NCBI GenBank assembly: GCA_036365145.1
Contig: JAEOAD010001365.1
Coordinates: 2,068,501-2,132,500 of the forward strand
DNA: 64,000 nt
Source: Orientallactaga sibirica
Taxonomy: Eukaryota; Chordata; Mammalia; Rodentia; Dipodidae
Direction: 5' to 3'
Below are positions 10,119 to 26,329 of this stretch, piece after piece; positions within the stretch are counted from its first letter, which is position 1, and every line of letters starts with the position of its first letter. A model generated the notes under the pieces. It was not told where the DNA came from, made no database searches, and saw only the letters and a program-made list of their open reading frames with translations. The position numbers and the translations under genes were made by a program.

Positions 10119-10228
10119 GTGGCCTTGAACCGGCAGGGTGACGACCATTCTTGCTGTCTCTCCCCTACCGTTCCGAGGATTTCTCTGGACCACAGTTCCT
10201 AACCAGGTTCCTTCAGCTTCAACCCCCC

Positions 10229-11336
10229 ATGGCCAGTCCAACCCACCTCCTCCTGTTCCTGCTTTTGCTCCCAGGTAAAGGCAATGGTCGGGGGTGGGAG
10301 CTGGAAGGGTGACACCTGTGGCCTGCCCCCCCTCCACCTATTGAGCTTCAGGACCTTGGGGGTAAGGGTGGGTTTCTGGAGCTGCGGGCTCGCCTTCTCC
10401 ATTGCTGGGTTACTGTTTCACATTTCAAGTCACCCCCTGTGCCCCTGGGAACTCCTTTTCCCATCTTCCTGTCTGGAGAGGAACTTACTTTTCAGGACGC
10501 AACCTCCTCTCCTCTGCTTTGGGGTTCACCTTCCCTACCTCCTCTGTCTTTCCACAGCGGCTACAGCTCACACATCCCCAGGTAAGAATCACTCCCTGCC
10601 TTTGGCCCTGAACTTCAGGAACTGCTTCCCTGGCCCCAAAGCATAGTGGAGGGTCCCACAGCACTCCCCGTGGCTCATCACTTCCCTAATGCGAGCCTTC
10701 TATCCAGGTCCCATCAGGACCATTTGTTACCAAATTAAATGGATGGCAGCCAGTGACTCTGGCGGCTCTTTGACAGAGTCTCGTGTTCCTAAGGTACTCC
10801 TTCAGGGTTCTGGGACAGCCCAGCCTTTCTCTTAGATCTCCATCTTGCAGGGTCTTCCCCCTCTCCCTGTGGCACAAGCACAGCCTCTGGGAGAGAGGGC
10901 ATCTCTCTGCTGCATATGCGTGTCTGGCTCCACCCTCCAGGTTCCTGCTCCGGATGTGGGCCCCTGTCCCTGCAGCTCTTGGTGGGCTTGGTGGCGGCAG
11001 ATGCGGTCGTGTCCCTGCTAATCGTGGGGGTGGTGTTTGCATGCATGGGCCCACGCCGCAGACCTGCCCGAGGTACAGGGCCGGGGCCTGTGAGTGGGCG
11101 GCGATTCCCTAGGGAAGGCAGCGGGCCTTGTCGAGGGGGTCCTTGGGGAAGCCCTGGAGGAGGTACTGGGGAAACCCTGGGGGAGGTGCCTGGGAAGCCC
11201 TGAGGAAACCCCGGAGGTAGGGGGACCCCCAGGAAGGTGGAGATGTGGGGTGAGGCTGGGTGGTCAGGCTTCATGCTTTCTGACCCCCTCCGCAGAAGAC
11301 GGCATCATCTACATCAACGCGCCCAGCCGGGGGTGA
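10229..11336 (+). CDS. HCST: HCST (DAP10) transmembrane signalling adaptor with YINA tail
   Basis: Four exons: 10229-10274, 10558-10581, 10941-11072 and 11296-11336, all GT-AG and in phase, giving 80 residues (family about 79-93). Residues 1-17 are a leucine-rich signal peptide ([15 protein letters not shown]). C26 and C29 sit in the short ectodomain SCSGCG and are the expected disulfide dimer cysteines. The membrane segment is about 32-58 with the receptor-pairing D44 ([18 protein letters not shown]). The tail is GPRRRPARE then [12 protein letters not shown]. In the family, the tail ends YINM-PGRG; YxxM binds PI3K p85 when phosphorylated and YxN binds Grb2. Here Y73 and N75 remain, but codon 76 is GCG (Ala) instead of ATG. 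NKG2D is the classic partner. TYROBP lies convergently just downstream. Confidence 0.95.
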
Positions 11337-11408
11337 CCGCCCTGACTTCAGCCTCTCCCCCCTCCTCTGGACCGTGGGCGGCCTGGGAGTACAGCCCTTC
11401 TGGATTCG

Positions 11409-11414
11409 AATAAA
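11409..11414 (+). terminator. HCST: HCST poly(A) signal AATAAA
   Basis: AATAAA 73 bp after the HCST stop codon in GAATAAAGCAATTC. Canonical, gives a very short 3' UTR. Confidence 0.85.
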
Positions 11415-11603
11415 GCAATTCAAATGGCTCTGGTCTTATTCTTCCTCAAAGAACTTCAGGACCCCAATGCCTGTCTTCCTCCTCGTTAGATGTTTCTGAA
11501 TCCAAGATCCTCCCCCACCCCAACCCCATCCCGAGGGCTCACATTTCCCCAATTCCTCAGTCCAGGAGCCTAGCGGAACTCAACAGTGTTCTTTGCGCGA
11601 TCG

Positions 11604-11609
11604 TTTATT
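11604..11609 (-). terminator. TYROBP: TYROBP poly(A) signal
   Basis: TTTATT on the plus strand, so AATAAA on the minus strand, about 141 bp downstream of the TYROBP stop. HCST and TYROBP 3' ends converge with about 190 bp between their signals. Confidence 0.75.
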
Positions 11610-11749
11610 TGGGGACAGTAGTGGAGAGAGGCCCGATATCCTAAGAGGACACGGAGAGTCTGAATCCCCAGGGAAGTCAGAACAGTGCTGAATAAATGTC
11701 AGGAACCACTGGAGCCAGGCATCAGGTAGGTGGTGGGTGTGGTCCGGGC

Positions 11750-16900
<5,151 letters not shown>

Positions 16901-16971
16901 AGTTTCAGGGCGCTGCTGGACACCACCGTCCAGGGGCTGGTGGGATGTGGCCTGGTGTCCAAGCAAGTTTA

Positions 16972-16981
16972 AGGAGGAAGT
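16972..16981 (+). promoter_or_regulatory. TYROBP: Candidate ETS/PU.1 site upstream of TYROBP
   Basis: AGGAGGAAGT about 75 bp upstream of the TYROBP ATG, on the opposite strand. It matches a PU.1-type ETS element, expected for a myeloid/NK gene; no functional evidence in the sequence itself. Confidence 0.35.
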
Positions 16982-17259
16982 CTGAGATGGGCGGTGGCAG
17001 GAGGGGGAGGGGACAGCAACAGTGGAGGAGGGACACAACACACATAATAACACCAGATAGAATTGGGCCTAGGGGTCATGCCACAGGCCCTAAAAGCTGG
17101 TGTGGTAGCTTCGGACTTCCATCACTGACCTTCACAGGCCAGACATTGCAACAAGAGGCTGAGTGGGTGAAAGCCAGTTCAGCTTCCTCCTGGCTGGACA
17201 GCCTTGAACTAGTCCTCAGCCTTTCAAGGCCTGAGTTTCTTCATCTGCAAGACTGGGAG

Positions 17260-18040
17260 GAAGCTGGGCGTGGTGTGCACCCCTTTAATCCCAACACTCG
17301 GGAGGCAGAGGGAGGAGTTCAAGGCCATCCTGAGACTACATAGTGAATTTCAGGTCAGCCTGAGCTAGAGGAAGATCCTGCCTTGAAAAAAACTTTTAAA
17401 AAGGGTGTGTGTGTATAAAACAGTACTTTCTTGGTAGAATTTGGGTACTCGATGTTCCTAGATAGTTTCTGGCACTTGTCAGCACTTTTTTTTTTGGGGG
17501 GGGTTTGAGGTAGGGTCTCACTGTAGCCCAGGCTGACCTGGAATTCACTGTATAGTCTCAGGGTGGCCTTGAACACACAATGATCCTCCTACCTCTGCCT
17601 CCAGAGTGCTGGGATTAAGGTATGCACAACCACGCCCGGCTTAGCCTTTTCTTTTTTAAATTATTTATTTATTTGGGGTGGGGGAGAGAATGGGCACCAG
17701 GGCCTCTAGCTACTGCAAACTCCAGACACATGTACCACCTTGTGCATCTGGCTTATGTGGGTACTGGGGAATCAAACCTGGGTCCTAAGGCTTCTCAGGC
17801 AAGCACCTTAACCACTAAGCCATCTCTCCAGCCCTTGTCAGCACTTTATAAACATCAATTACAATTAGTATTTAATAACTGGATCTTTTTTTGGTTCTTT
17901 TTTCGAGGTAGTGTCTCACTCTAGCCCAGGCTGACCTGGAATTCACTATGTAGTCTCAGGGTGGCCTTGAACTCGCGGCAATTCTCCTACCTCTGTCTTC
18001 CAAGTGCTGGGATGAAAGGCGTGCCCCACCACGCCTGGCT
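17260..18040. repeat. SINE cluster upstream of TYROBP
   Basis: B1-like plus 17262-17395; B1-like minus 17494-17640; B2-like minus 17650-17835; B1-like minus 17892-18040. A short MIR-like core lies at about 17205-17260. Confidence 0.7.
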
Positions 18041-19445
18041 CAATCTTTGTGAGGGTCGTAGGATCTTAAAAGAGAGCCATTCCCATGGGCACTAAGGACC
18101 GGGGTGCTCTACCAAGTGTTTAGTCTCCACAGCCTTCACATGGGGCAGATGATGCTCCGATTCACTTTACAGAGAGCTCAAGACACCTGTTCTCTGTCAC
18201 ACAGCAAACAAAGATGAGATGGAACTCAAGACCCAAAGACAGATATTTCACTCTTAGGGAGAAACAAAGAGAAAAGATGAGCAAAAGAAGAAGAGAAAAC
18301 GGACAGTGAGCATGACTGCCCAGATGCACACGCTGCACAGAAGGCTGGGGCTCCAGGCGAGAGGGAGGCAGGTGGGGGCGATGTGGTGACCACCGGGCTG
18401 GGCTGTGCTGCAGAATGAGGAAACAATGGCTGGGGGTGAGGACAGAGGGTCTACAGGGAGGAGACACGGACTTCCAGCCCCCAGTGGGAGCCCAAGCCAG
18501 GCCTGGAGAAGGAGGAACTGTGGTTAGGGCCCTGGGGGATGAGCCAGCTGCAGGAAGTCCCTCCCCCAGCCATGTGTCACACACTGCCGCTCCCAGGGCC
18601 TGGGCATAGTTGAGAAATGGGGAAGCTGGATGCTGGTCATGGGGCAGATGTGGGTGCCAGTGGGGGAGGGGAGGGCTCTAGCGTGCTTGGGAAGGAAGGT
18701 CTGGGCTTCTCTGAGGCAACATGGGCTGCTCACAGCCACCACTGCCCAGGTCTGGCCAAGTCCTGTCCCTAAAGAAGCCAAAAGTTTCCCATTAGGTGGA
18801 CAAAAAGTGTCTTGTTAAGGCAACCTTAGCTGAGAGACGATTAGAGACCTGGGCCAGGTTGTGAGCAGGGAGGCCCTGGCCACCTGACAGGTGTGTTCCC
18901 TCTGGCTGCAGGCTGGAGCAGGATGCACCGCTCAGGACCAGAACAGGGCACCAGACTAGTGTAACGGTCTAGTTTATCCCGAGGACTTTGCGAGTCTGTT
19001 AGAATCATGGCTGACGTGTCATACCTGCTTATGAAATGTCAGGCCAGTGGTCGTCATCACTGTTGTCAACATGTCCAATCCCGAGCTACAGCTCCCCCTG
19101 GTGAGTCCGCTCCAGGCCCCAAGCCCCCAGTATCAGCCTCTGGTTCCTTCTCCAACCTCAGCCAGGACCAGCCTCTTCCCAGAAGACATTCCATGGAATA
19201 GCAGGAGTCCTGGGCACCATCCAATCAGAGCAAATATGCTCATACGGCTGGGTTGGGGCCCTGATGCCCTTAGTTGCTGAGTTGTCAGGGGTTTAAGGAG
19301 CATCAAGGGATAGGACTAGTGTGTCAGCGGACATTTGTGGAATGTGAGCTAATGACGACAGCTTCTTTACTGTCAGAAGTAATTTCTTCCTTTTCTTTTT
19401 TGCATGTGTATGTGAATGTGATGTGTGTACATATATATATATATT
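18041..19445. other. Low-repeat interval, no gene found
   Basis: About 1.4 kb with only a MIR-like fragment at about 18130-18245 (TTCACTTTACAGAG, CACACAGCAA cores) and a short (AT)n at 19430-19444. Open frames here are short and on both strands with no family match, so I do not call a gene. It is one of the few repeat-poor stretches in the right part, and a candidate for regulatory sequence. Confidence 0.45.
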
Positions 19446-19648
19446 TGGGGCTGGAGAGATAGCTTCGTGGTTAAGGCACTTGTCTGCGAGGCCTAAGGAC
19501 CCGTGTTTGACTCTCCAGGTCCCACATGAGCCAGACGCACATAGGTGAGGCAAGTGCAAGGTCACACATGCCCACTAGGTGGTACAAGCATCTGGAGTTT
19601 AATTTCAGTGGCTGAGGCCCTGTCACACCAATTCTCTCTTCCTCTCTT

Positions 19649-19680
<32 letters not shown>

Positions 19681-19714
19681 CCTGAAATAAAAAATGAAAA
19701 AAAACCAAAATATT

Positions 19715-19757
<43 letters not shown>

Positions 19758-21005
19758 TTTGAGAGAGAGCAGATAGAGATAGAAAGAATGGGCATGGACA
19801 CACTAGGGCCTCTAGCCACTGCAAACAAACTCTAAACACATGTATCACCTTGTGTATCTGGCTTATGTGGGAACTGGGGAATTGAACCTGGATCCTTAGG
19901 CTTTCCAGGCAAGTGCCCTAACCATTAGGCAATCTCTCCAGCCTCTATATATGCTTTTTTTTTTTTTTTTTTTTTTTTTTTGCGAGGTAGGGTCTCACTC
20001 TGGTCCAGGCTGACCTGGAATTAACTGTGTAGTCTCAGGGTGGCCTTGAACTCTCAGCGATCCTCCTACCTCTGCCTCCCGAGTGCTGGGATTAAAGGCA
20101 TGCGCCACCATGCCGGCTCTATATATGCATTTTTATAGATATGTGGTACTTATGCATATGTCCAGCCTTTATGTGGGTGCTGGGGATCTGAACTTAGATC
20201 CCAGAGCTTGCTCAGCAAGCTCTTACTGACTGAGCCATCTCCTCAGCCCCCTTTTCTTTTTCTTTACTTTTTTTGAAACAGGGTCATGTTATGTAGCTTG
20301 GGCTGGTCTTGAATCCATGATGCTACTGCTTCAGCCTCCAAAGTGTGATTACAGGCATGAACCACCAGGCCCAGCTCAAAGGTCACGTATTTCAGTATTT
20401 TTTTCTGCACCCTCTACAACAGTGCAGGTGCAGACCACAGGACGCAGTCCTGCCCTGGTCTCTGGCCAGGTGGATGGTTCAGTTTCCTTCTTTGAGTGAA
20501 GAAAGAAGATGGAGTGAAAAGAATCTGCTGACAGGGTTCTGCCCCATGAAGGTGCCAGGCTGCAGGAAGCTGGGCCGAGCTTTGTAAAATGGCTCAACCT
20601 CCCAGGCAGCAGGCCAAGAAATGGCAAAAGTGAAAGCCAAGTTTCCCGGAAACCAAGCTGTCTGTTGGGCCTGTGGCCAGCTGTTCTCTGTGGAGCTGCA
20701 ACCCCTCCTCCCTACAGAGGTCAGTGAAGCTTTTGAAAAATCAAATGGGGATGGGTGTAGGTTAGTGGTAGAATGCTCACTGAGCATGTGCAAGGGCCTG
20801 GATTTTATCCTCCATAGTGGGCAGGAGGGTGGGGAGAAAGAAGGAGAGAAGTCAGACAAGAAACTCTGCCCCCCACAGTCTCGCTCCGTAGCTCTCGTCG
20901 GCCTGGAACCTGCTCTGTAGACCAGGCTGGCTCCAAACTTGCCCATTTCCATTTGCCTCTGCCTCCCGCGTGCTGGGATGACAGGTGGATTCCACCACAC
21001 CTAGC
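19446..21005. repeat. SINE cluster
   Basis: B2-like plus 19448-19700; (TTTA)n 19710-19762 with B2-like minus to 19945; B1-like minus with long T-run 19955-20118; B2 fragment minus 20150-20250; old B1-like minus 20260-20380; old B1-like minus 20880-21003. 20390-20880 is single-copy with no gene seen. Confidence 0.65.
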
Positions 21006-21009
21006 TTGA

Positions 21010-21640
21010 CCTGATTTTTTTAAATGGCTAAAAGACTTTTTTAACAGACAGTTCACAAGGCAAGAGGCACTAATGGCCAGTCCCGAGCACATGGTGGAGT
21101 GTTCAACAGCAACAGTCATTAGGGAAATATAAATGAAACCACAATGAAATAGCACCGCACACCACTACAGTAACTTAAATGAAAAAGACTGACCTGACTG
21201 AGCCTTAGCAGAGCTGTGGACCGACTGGAAATCTCATGCCTTGTTGGCAGAAAAGGAAAACAAAGCAACCGCTTAGGAAAATGGTTTAGGAGTTTCTTTT
21301 TTAAAAATTTTTAAATATTTTATTTACTTATTTGAGAGAGAAAAAGTAGAGAGAGAGAGGGAGAGAATGGGTGCACCAGGGCCTCCAGCCACTGCAAATG
21401 AAATCCAGGTGCATGCACCCCCTTGTGTATCTGGTTTACGAGCATACTGGGGAATCGAACCTAGATCCTTAGGCTTTGTAGGCAAGCACTTTAACCACTA
21501 AGCCATCTCTCCAGCCATAGGATTTTCTAATATGAAGCTAAATATTTACATACCCAGAGATCCAGCAATTCCACTACTAATTACCTACCCAAGAGACATA
21601 AAATCATATGTTCACATAAAGATGTGTAGGGTCAGGCTGG
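21010..21640 (+). mobile_element. Old L1 fragment, end of ORF2, split by a B2-like SINE
   Basis: Plus-strand sequence with the typical C-terminal ORF2 nucleotide landmarks: AATGGCTAAAAGACTT, GTCATTAGGGAAATATAAAT, CCACAATGAAATAGCAC, then, after the minus-strand B2-like SINE at 21300-21515, GAGATCCAGCAATTCCAC and CATATGTTCACATAAAGA. Frames are broken by stops. An ancient, inactive mammalian L1. Confidence 0.82.
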
Positions 21641-21783
21641 AGAGATAGCTCAGCAGTTAAGGCTCTTGCCTGCAAAGCCTAGACTGGAGTTTGTTTCCCC
21701 AGTACCCACATAAAGCCAGATGCACAAAGTGGTGCATGCATCTGGAGCTCATTCATTGCAGTGGCTAGAGGCCCTGGTGCACC

Positions 21784-21825
<42 letters not shown>

Positions 21826-23160
21826 CTTTCTTCTCTCTCTGCATGCAAATAATTTTTTCTTTTTGGTTTTTAAAATTTTTTTTTTTTGGAGAGAGACACA
21901 GAGAAAGACAGAGAGAGAGAGGGAGAGGAAGATAGAGAATGGGTGCGCCTGCAGCCTCTCAGCTGCTGTGAACGAACTCCAGATGCATGTGCCCCCTTGT
22001 GGGCAAGTGTGGCATTGCACCCTTGTGTCACTGCATCTGGCTAAACGTGGGACCTGGAGATTGGAACCGGTGTTCTTAGGTTTAGCAGGCAGGCGCCTTA
22101 ACCACTAAGCCATCTCTCCAGCTCTTCTTTTTGGTTTTTTGAGGTAGGGTTTCACTCTAGTCCAGGCTGACCTGGAATTCACTATGTAGTCTCAGGGTTG
22201 CCTCGAACTCGTGGTGATCCTCCTACTTCTGCCTCCCGAGTGCTGAGATTAAAGACGCCTGACTCAAATAAACATTTTATTTTATTTTTTTTGGTTTTTC
22301 GAGGTAGGGTCTCACTCTGGTCCAGGCTGACCTGGAATTAACTATGTAGTCTCAGGGTGGCCTTGAACTCTCGGCGATCCTCCTACCTCTGCCTCTCGAG
22401 TGCTGGGATTAAAGGCGTGAGCCACCACGCCCGGCTAAATAAACATTTTTTTTATTTAAGTTTTATTTATTTATTTGAGAGAGAGAGAGGGAAAGAATCA
22501 GATAGAGAGATAATGGGTGCTCCAGGGCATCCAGCCACTGCAAATGCACTCCAGATGCATGCACCACCTTGTGCATTTGGCTTATGTTGGTACTGGGTTC
22601 TTGGCTTTGAAGGCAAGTGCCTTAACCTCTAAGTCATCTCTCCAGCCCAATAAATAAACATAAAAAAGATATGGGGCTGGAAAGATTGCTCAGTGGTTAA
22701 AGTGCTTGCCTGCAAAGCTAACGATCTGAGTTCAATTCCCCAGTACCCACATATAGCCAGATGCACAGAGTGGTTGCATGCACCTGGAGTTCATTTGCAG
22801 TGGATGGAAGCCCTAGTGCAGCCATTCTTTCTCTCTCTCTCTGATTACAAATAAATCAATAAAAATGTGTTTTAAGGGCTGGAGAGATGGCTTAGGGGTT
22901 AAGGCGCCTGCCTCCTAACCCTAAGAACGCTGGTTCCAATCTCCAGCGGTTCCAATCTCCAGGTCCGACGTTTAGCCAGATGCAAAGTGACTCAAGGGTG
23001 CAATGCCACACTTGACCACAAGGGGGCGGAGGCATCTGGATTTCGTTCTCAGCAGCTGAGACACTGCTGGCGCGCCCATCTCTATCTTCCTCTCCCTCCC
23101 TCTCTCTTTCTGTCTCTCTCTGTTTCTCTCTCTCTCAAAAAAAAATGTGTTTTAGAAAAG
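21634..23160. repeat. Block of seven SINEs flanked by a repeated target sequence
   Basis: B2-like plus 21634-21850; B2-like minus long variant 21880-22125; B1-like minus 22130-22262; B1-like minus 22287-22435; B2-like minus 22455-22650; B2-like plus 22675-22860; B2-like plus long variant 22878-23140. GATGTGTAGGGTCA flanks the whole block, at about 21621 and again at about 23160, so it grew from an insertion into the L1 relic. Confidence 0.72.
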
Positions 23161-23164
23161 ATGT

Positions 23165-23545
23165 GTAGGGTCAAGTGGGTGTAGTGATCTACTCCTGTAA
23201 TTACAGCATTTAGAAGGCAGAGGAAAGAGGATTGTGAATTAGACCCATACCTTGGACTACATAGGGAAATCCTGTGCCCAAAGATTTTATTTTGTTTTAG
23301 TGAAATGGAAATTATAAGTCCCAAAGAAGCTAATCAAAAAGATACCTGGGTCTGAAGAGATGGCTCAGTGGTTAAGATGCTTGCCTGCAAAAGCCTAAGG
23401 ACCCGAATTTGATTCCCCAGTACCCATGTAAAGCCAGATGTACAAAGTGGTGTATGCATCTGGGGTTAGTTTGCAGCAGCTGGAGGCCCTAGAACACCCA
23501 TTCGGTTTCTCTCTCTCTCTCTCAAATAAATAAATAAAATAAATA
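23165..23545. repeat. Old B1-like SINE, then B2-like SINE with target duplication
   Basis: Degraded B1-like at about 23170-23290 (plus). B2-like plus at 23348-23545 flanked by AAAGATACCTG at 23338 and 23549. Confidence 0.65.
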
Positions 23546-23559
23546 AGAAAGATACCTGC

Positions 23560-24600
23560 TCTTGGCCGTCCATCAAAACAAATGATAAAACCCTAATGCT
23601 AGAGATGCCCCATACTTGGGTTGCAGGACAGAGAAATCAAACTGTAACTAAGCTGGGAGCTTCCTCCCATTGTCGAACTTGTACCGGTAGATGGGATGCC
23701 GACTGCTGGGGGAGAAGTCTTCAACAGTCTTCCCCAGCTATCAGCCCTGTGTGTTACAATACTGACCTGACAGGCAAGATGCCACTGGTGCGATAGTACC
23801 ATAATTGTTACGGGGGTAACCCATTCCTTTCTGGTTGGATTTGAGGGAAGCTCCACGAGAGAGAATTTATCAAATTCCTCTTCACTAAATTCCCAAATTC
23901 CTTAAAAGCCTGTCACTGGGGTGGTCACAGTCCCTAGAAGGAATCTACTACTGTTTTTCTTTTTTTGGTTTTGGGAGGTAAGGTCTTGCTCTAGCCCACA
24001 CTGACCTGAATCTCACTCTGTAGCCTCAGGCTGGCCTCCAACTCACAGTGATTCTCCTACCTCTGCCTCCCAAGTGCTGGGATTTAAGGCGTGCACCCCC
24101 ACACTGGGCTTCCAACTGCCTTCTAAATATTTATATCTACACCTACAAATTAGTGCTGCTCCCATCCTTGGAAGCTCCCCCCCCCCATGGGTGGTTGTAA
24201 TGTAGAAACTCAGAATGATCAAAGTGACTGCCCAGTCCTATGTGGGACATCTGTGTCACCTGCTCCAAGGTTCAAAGACTATTGGTGGGAGAGAGAGTGG
24301 AAAGAATGTAAGGTTCTGAGAATGGGGAGGAGTGCTATGGAACACAATAAGGCCATTGCACTCACAAATTCATAAAAGCTGTGATTCTGTGCACAAGACT
24401 GAGCCTGTCACTATTCCCTCGGGAGTGGCCTGAGGCGCTCTTGGCAGGTAATGGTTGCTGGAAAGGGGGAGCCAGCCGTTCTCTTCAGTGGTGTAGCCAC
24501 TCGTACGTAAGCAGCCCATGCTCCAGTGACTAACCTCTCACTCACGCTCATGCAAACAGCTCTAATGAACTCAGTGCCTCCCCCTGAAAAAGACATGAAA
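23560..24600 (+). mobile_element. Probable old L1 3'-UTR fragment, with B1-like insertion
   Basis: The tract resembles rodent L1 (Lx-like) 3' regions: ACCATAATTGTTACGGGGGT, AACCCATTCCTTTCTGGTTG and GATTTGAGGGAAGCTCCACG in order, then after the minus-strand B1-like SINE at 23945-24110, CAAAGTGACTGCCCAGTCC and the ATTCATAAAAGCTGTG stretch. The assignment is from remembered consensus style only. Confidence 0.45.
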
Positions 24601-24659
24601 ATAGAAGGGAAACTAGTTGGGAAGAAAGGATTCAGTGGGAGTAGGAGAGGGATAATAAA

Positions 24660-25250
24660 CAGTGATGTTGGGCTGGAGAGATGGCTTAGTGGTTAAGGCA
24701 CTTGCCTGTGAAGCCCAAGCAAGAATCCAGGTTGGAGTCCCCAGTACCCATGTAAGCCAGATGCATGTGTCTGGAGTTTGTTTGCAGTGGCTGGAGGCCC
24801 TGGCATGCCCATTCTCTCTCTCTCTCTGTCTCTCTCCCTCTTTCTCAAATAAATAATAAAAAACCAAGGAGGTGTTGGAACCAGGCGTGGTGGTGCATCC
24901 CTTTAATTCCAGCACTTGGGAGGCAGAAGTAGGAGGATTGCTGTGCTGTGAGTTTGAGGCCCGCCTGAGACTACATAGTGAATTCCATGGCAGCCTGGGC
25001 TAGAGGGAGACTCTACCTTGGGGATAAGAAAAAGAAAAAAGGAAAAGGTAATGTTGGAGCTGGAGAGATGGCTCAGCAGTTAAGGTGCTTGCCTGCAAAG
25101 GCTAGCAATCTAAGTTTGGTTCCCCAGTACCCACATAACACCAGGTGTACAGGTGGCACATGCATCTGGACTTTGTTTGCAGTATCTAGAGGGCTTGACG
25201 TGCTCATTCTCTTTTCTTCTTTCCTTCCTTTTCTTTTCTTTCTTTCTTTT

Positions 25251-25286
<36 letters not shown>

Positions 25287-26125
25287 TTTTTCAAGAAAGA
25301 GCTAGGTGAATTTTTAAAAATATTTCATTTAGGGCTGGAGAGATGGCTTAGTGGTTAAGGCGCCTTCCTCCTAAGCCTAAGAACGCTGGTTCCAATCTCC
25401 AGCGGTTCCAATCTCCAGGTCCCACGTTTAGCCAGATGCAAAGTGACACAAGGGCGCAATGCCTGACTTGCCCACAAGGGGGCGCACACATCTGGATTTC
25501 GTTCACAGCAGCTGAGAGACTGCTGGCACTCCCATCTCTGTCTTCCTCTCCCTCTCTCTCTGTCTCTCTCCAAAAAATTTTTCATTTATTTATTAGTAAT
25601 ATATATACATATCAGTAGAAAAAAGTGTATAGTAGGTATGAAGTGCTCACTCTGATCCCCAGCACCATGTAACCAGGTGTGATAGCACACACCTGCAACC
25701 CATCACTTGGGAGGTAGAGACAGAAGGATCAGAAAGTCAGGGTCATCCTCAGCTATACAGCAATTTTGAAATCAATGTGGACTACATGAGAGTCTGTCTC
25801 AACAAACAAAACAAGAAAGAAAGGGAGGAAGAGAGGGAAGGGTGCTAAAAATGTAAAACACTAATAAGGGGATAAGGAAATATTGTTTCAAATCCAGAAT
25901 AAAACAAAAGCTCCAAAATTCTTTTTTTTTTTTTTTTTTTTATTTGACAGAGAAAGAAGGAAAGAGAGAGAGAGAATGGGCACACCAGGGCCTTCAGTTG
26001 CTGCAAATGAATTCCAGACGCATGTGCCACCTTGTGCATTTGGCTTACGTGGATCCTGGGGAATCAAGCCTGGGTCCTTAGGCATCACAGGCAAGTGTCT
26101 TAACCACTAAGCCATTCCTCCAGCC
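24660..26125. repeat. SINE cluster with (TTTC)n tract
   Basis: B2-like plus 24670-24860; B1-like plus 24880-25035; B2-like plus 25060-25200 running into a (CTTT)n pyrimidine tract 25204-25291; B2-like plus long variant 25332-25580 with doubled B box; old B1-like plus 25670-25805; B2-like minus 25925-26125. Confidence 0.7.
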
Positions 26126-26152
26126 CCAAACTTCATTCTTAAGATATTTTCC

Positions 26153-26320
26153 AGAGCTGGGCATGGTGGCACACACCTTTAATCCCAGCACTCAGGAGGC
26201 AGAGGTAGGAGGATCACCATGAGTTTGAGGCCACCCTGAGACTACATAGTGACTCCCAGGTCAGCCTGGGCCAGAGTGAGACCCTACCTCAAAAACCAAA
26301 AAACAAACAAACAAACAAAA
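26153..26320 (+). mobile_element. B1-like SINE, abuts the 5'-truncated LTR
   Basis: Full B1-like element starting GAGCTGGGCATGGTGGCACA and ending in an A-rich tail. It directly precedes the first LTR, whose first part is missing. Confidence 0.85.
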
Positions 26321-26329
26321 AAAAAACTT

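Noticed and set aside
18162..18584. 140-codon minus-strand frame as a new gene
   Set aside because: Low-complexity composition, no family match, no splice or poly(A) support, overlaps a MIR-like fragment.
22878..23140. tRNA genes at SINE heads (A and B boxes)
   Set aside because: The copies share the long SINE body, CT tract and A-rich tail, and no cloverleaf with an anticodon loop is apparent.
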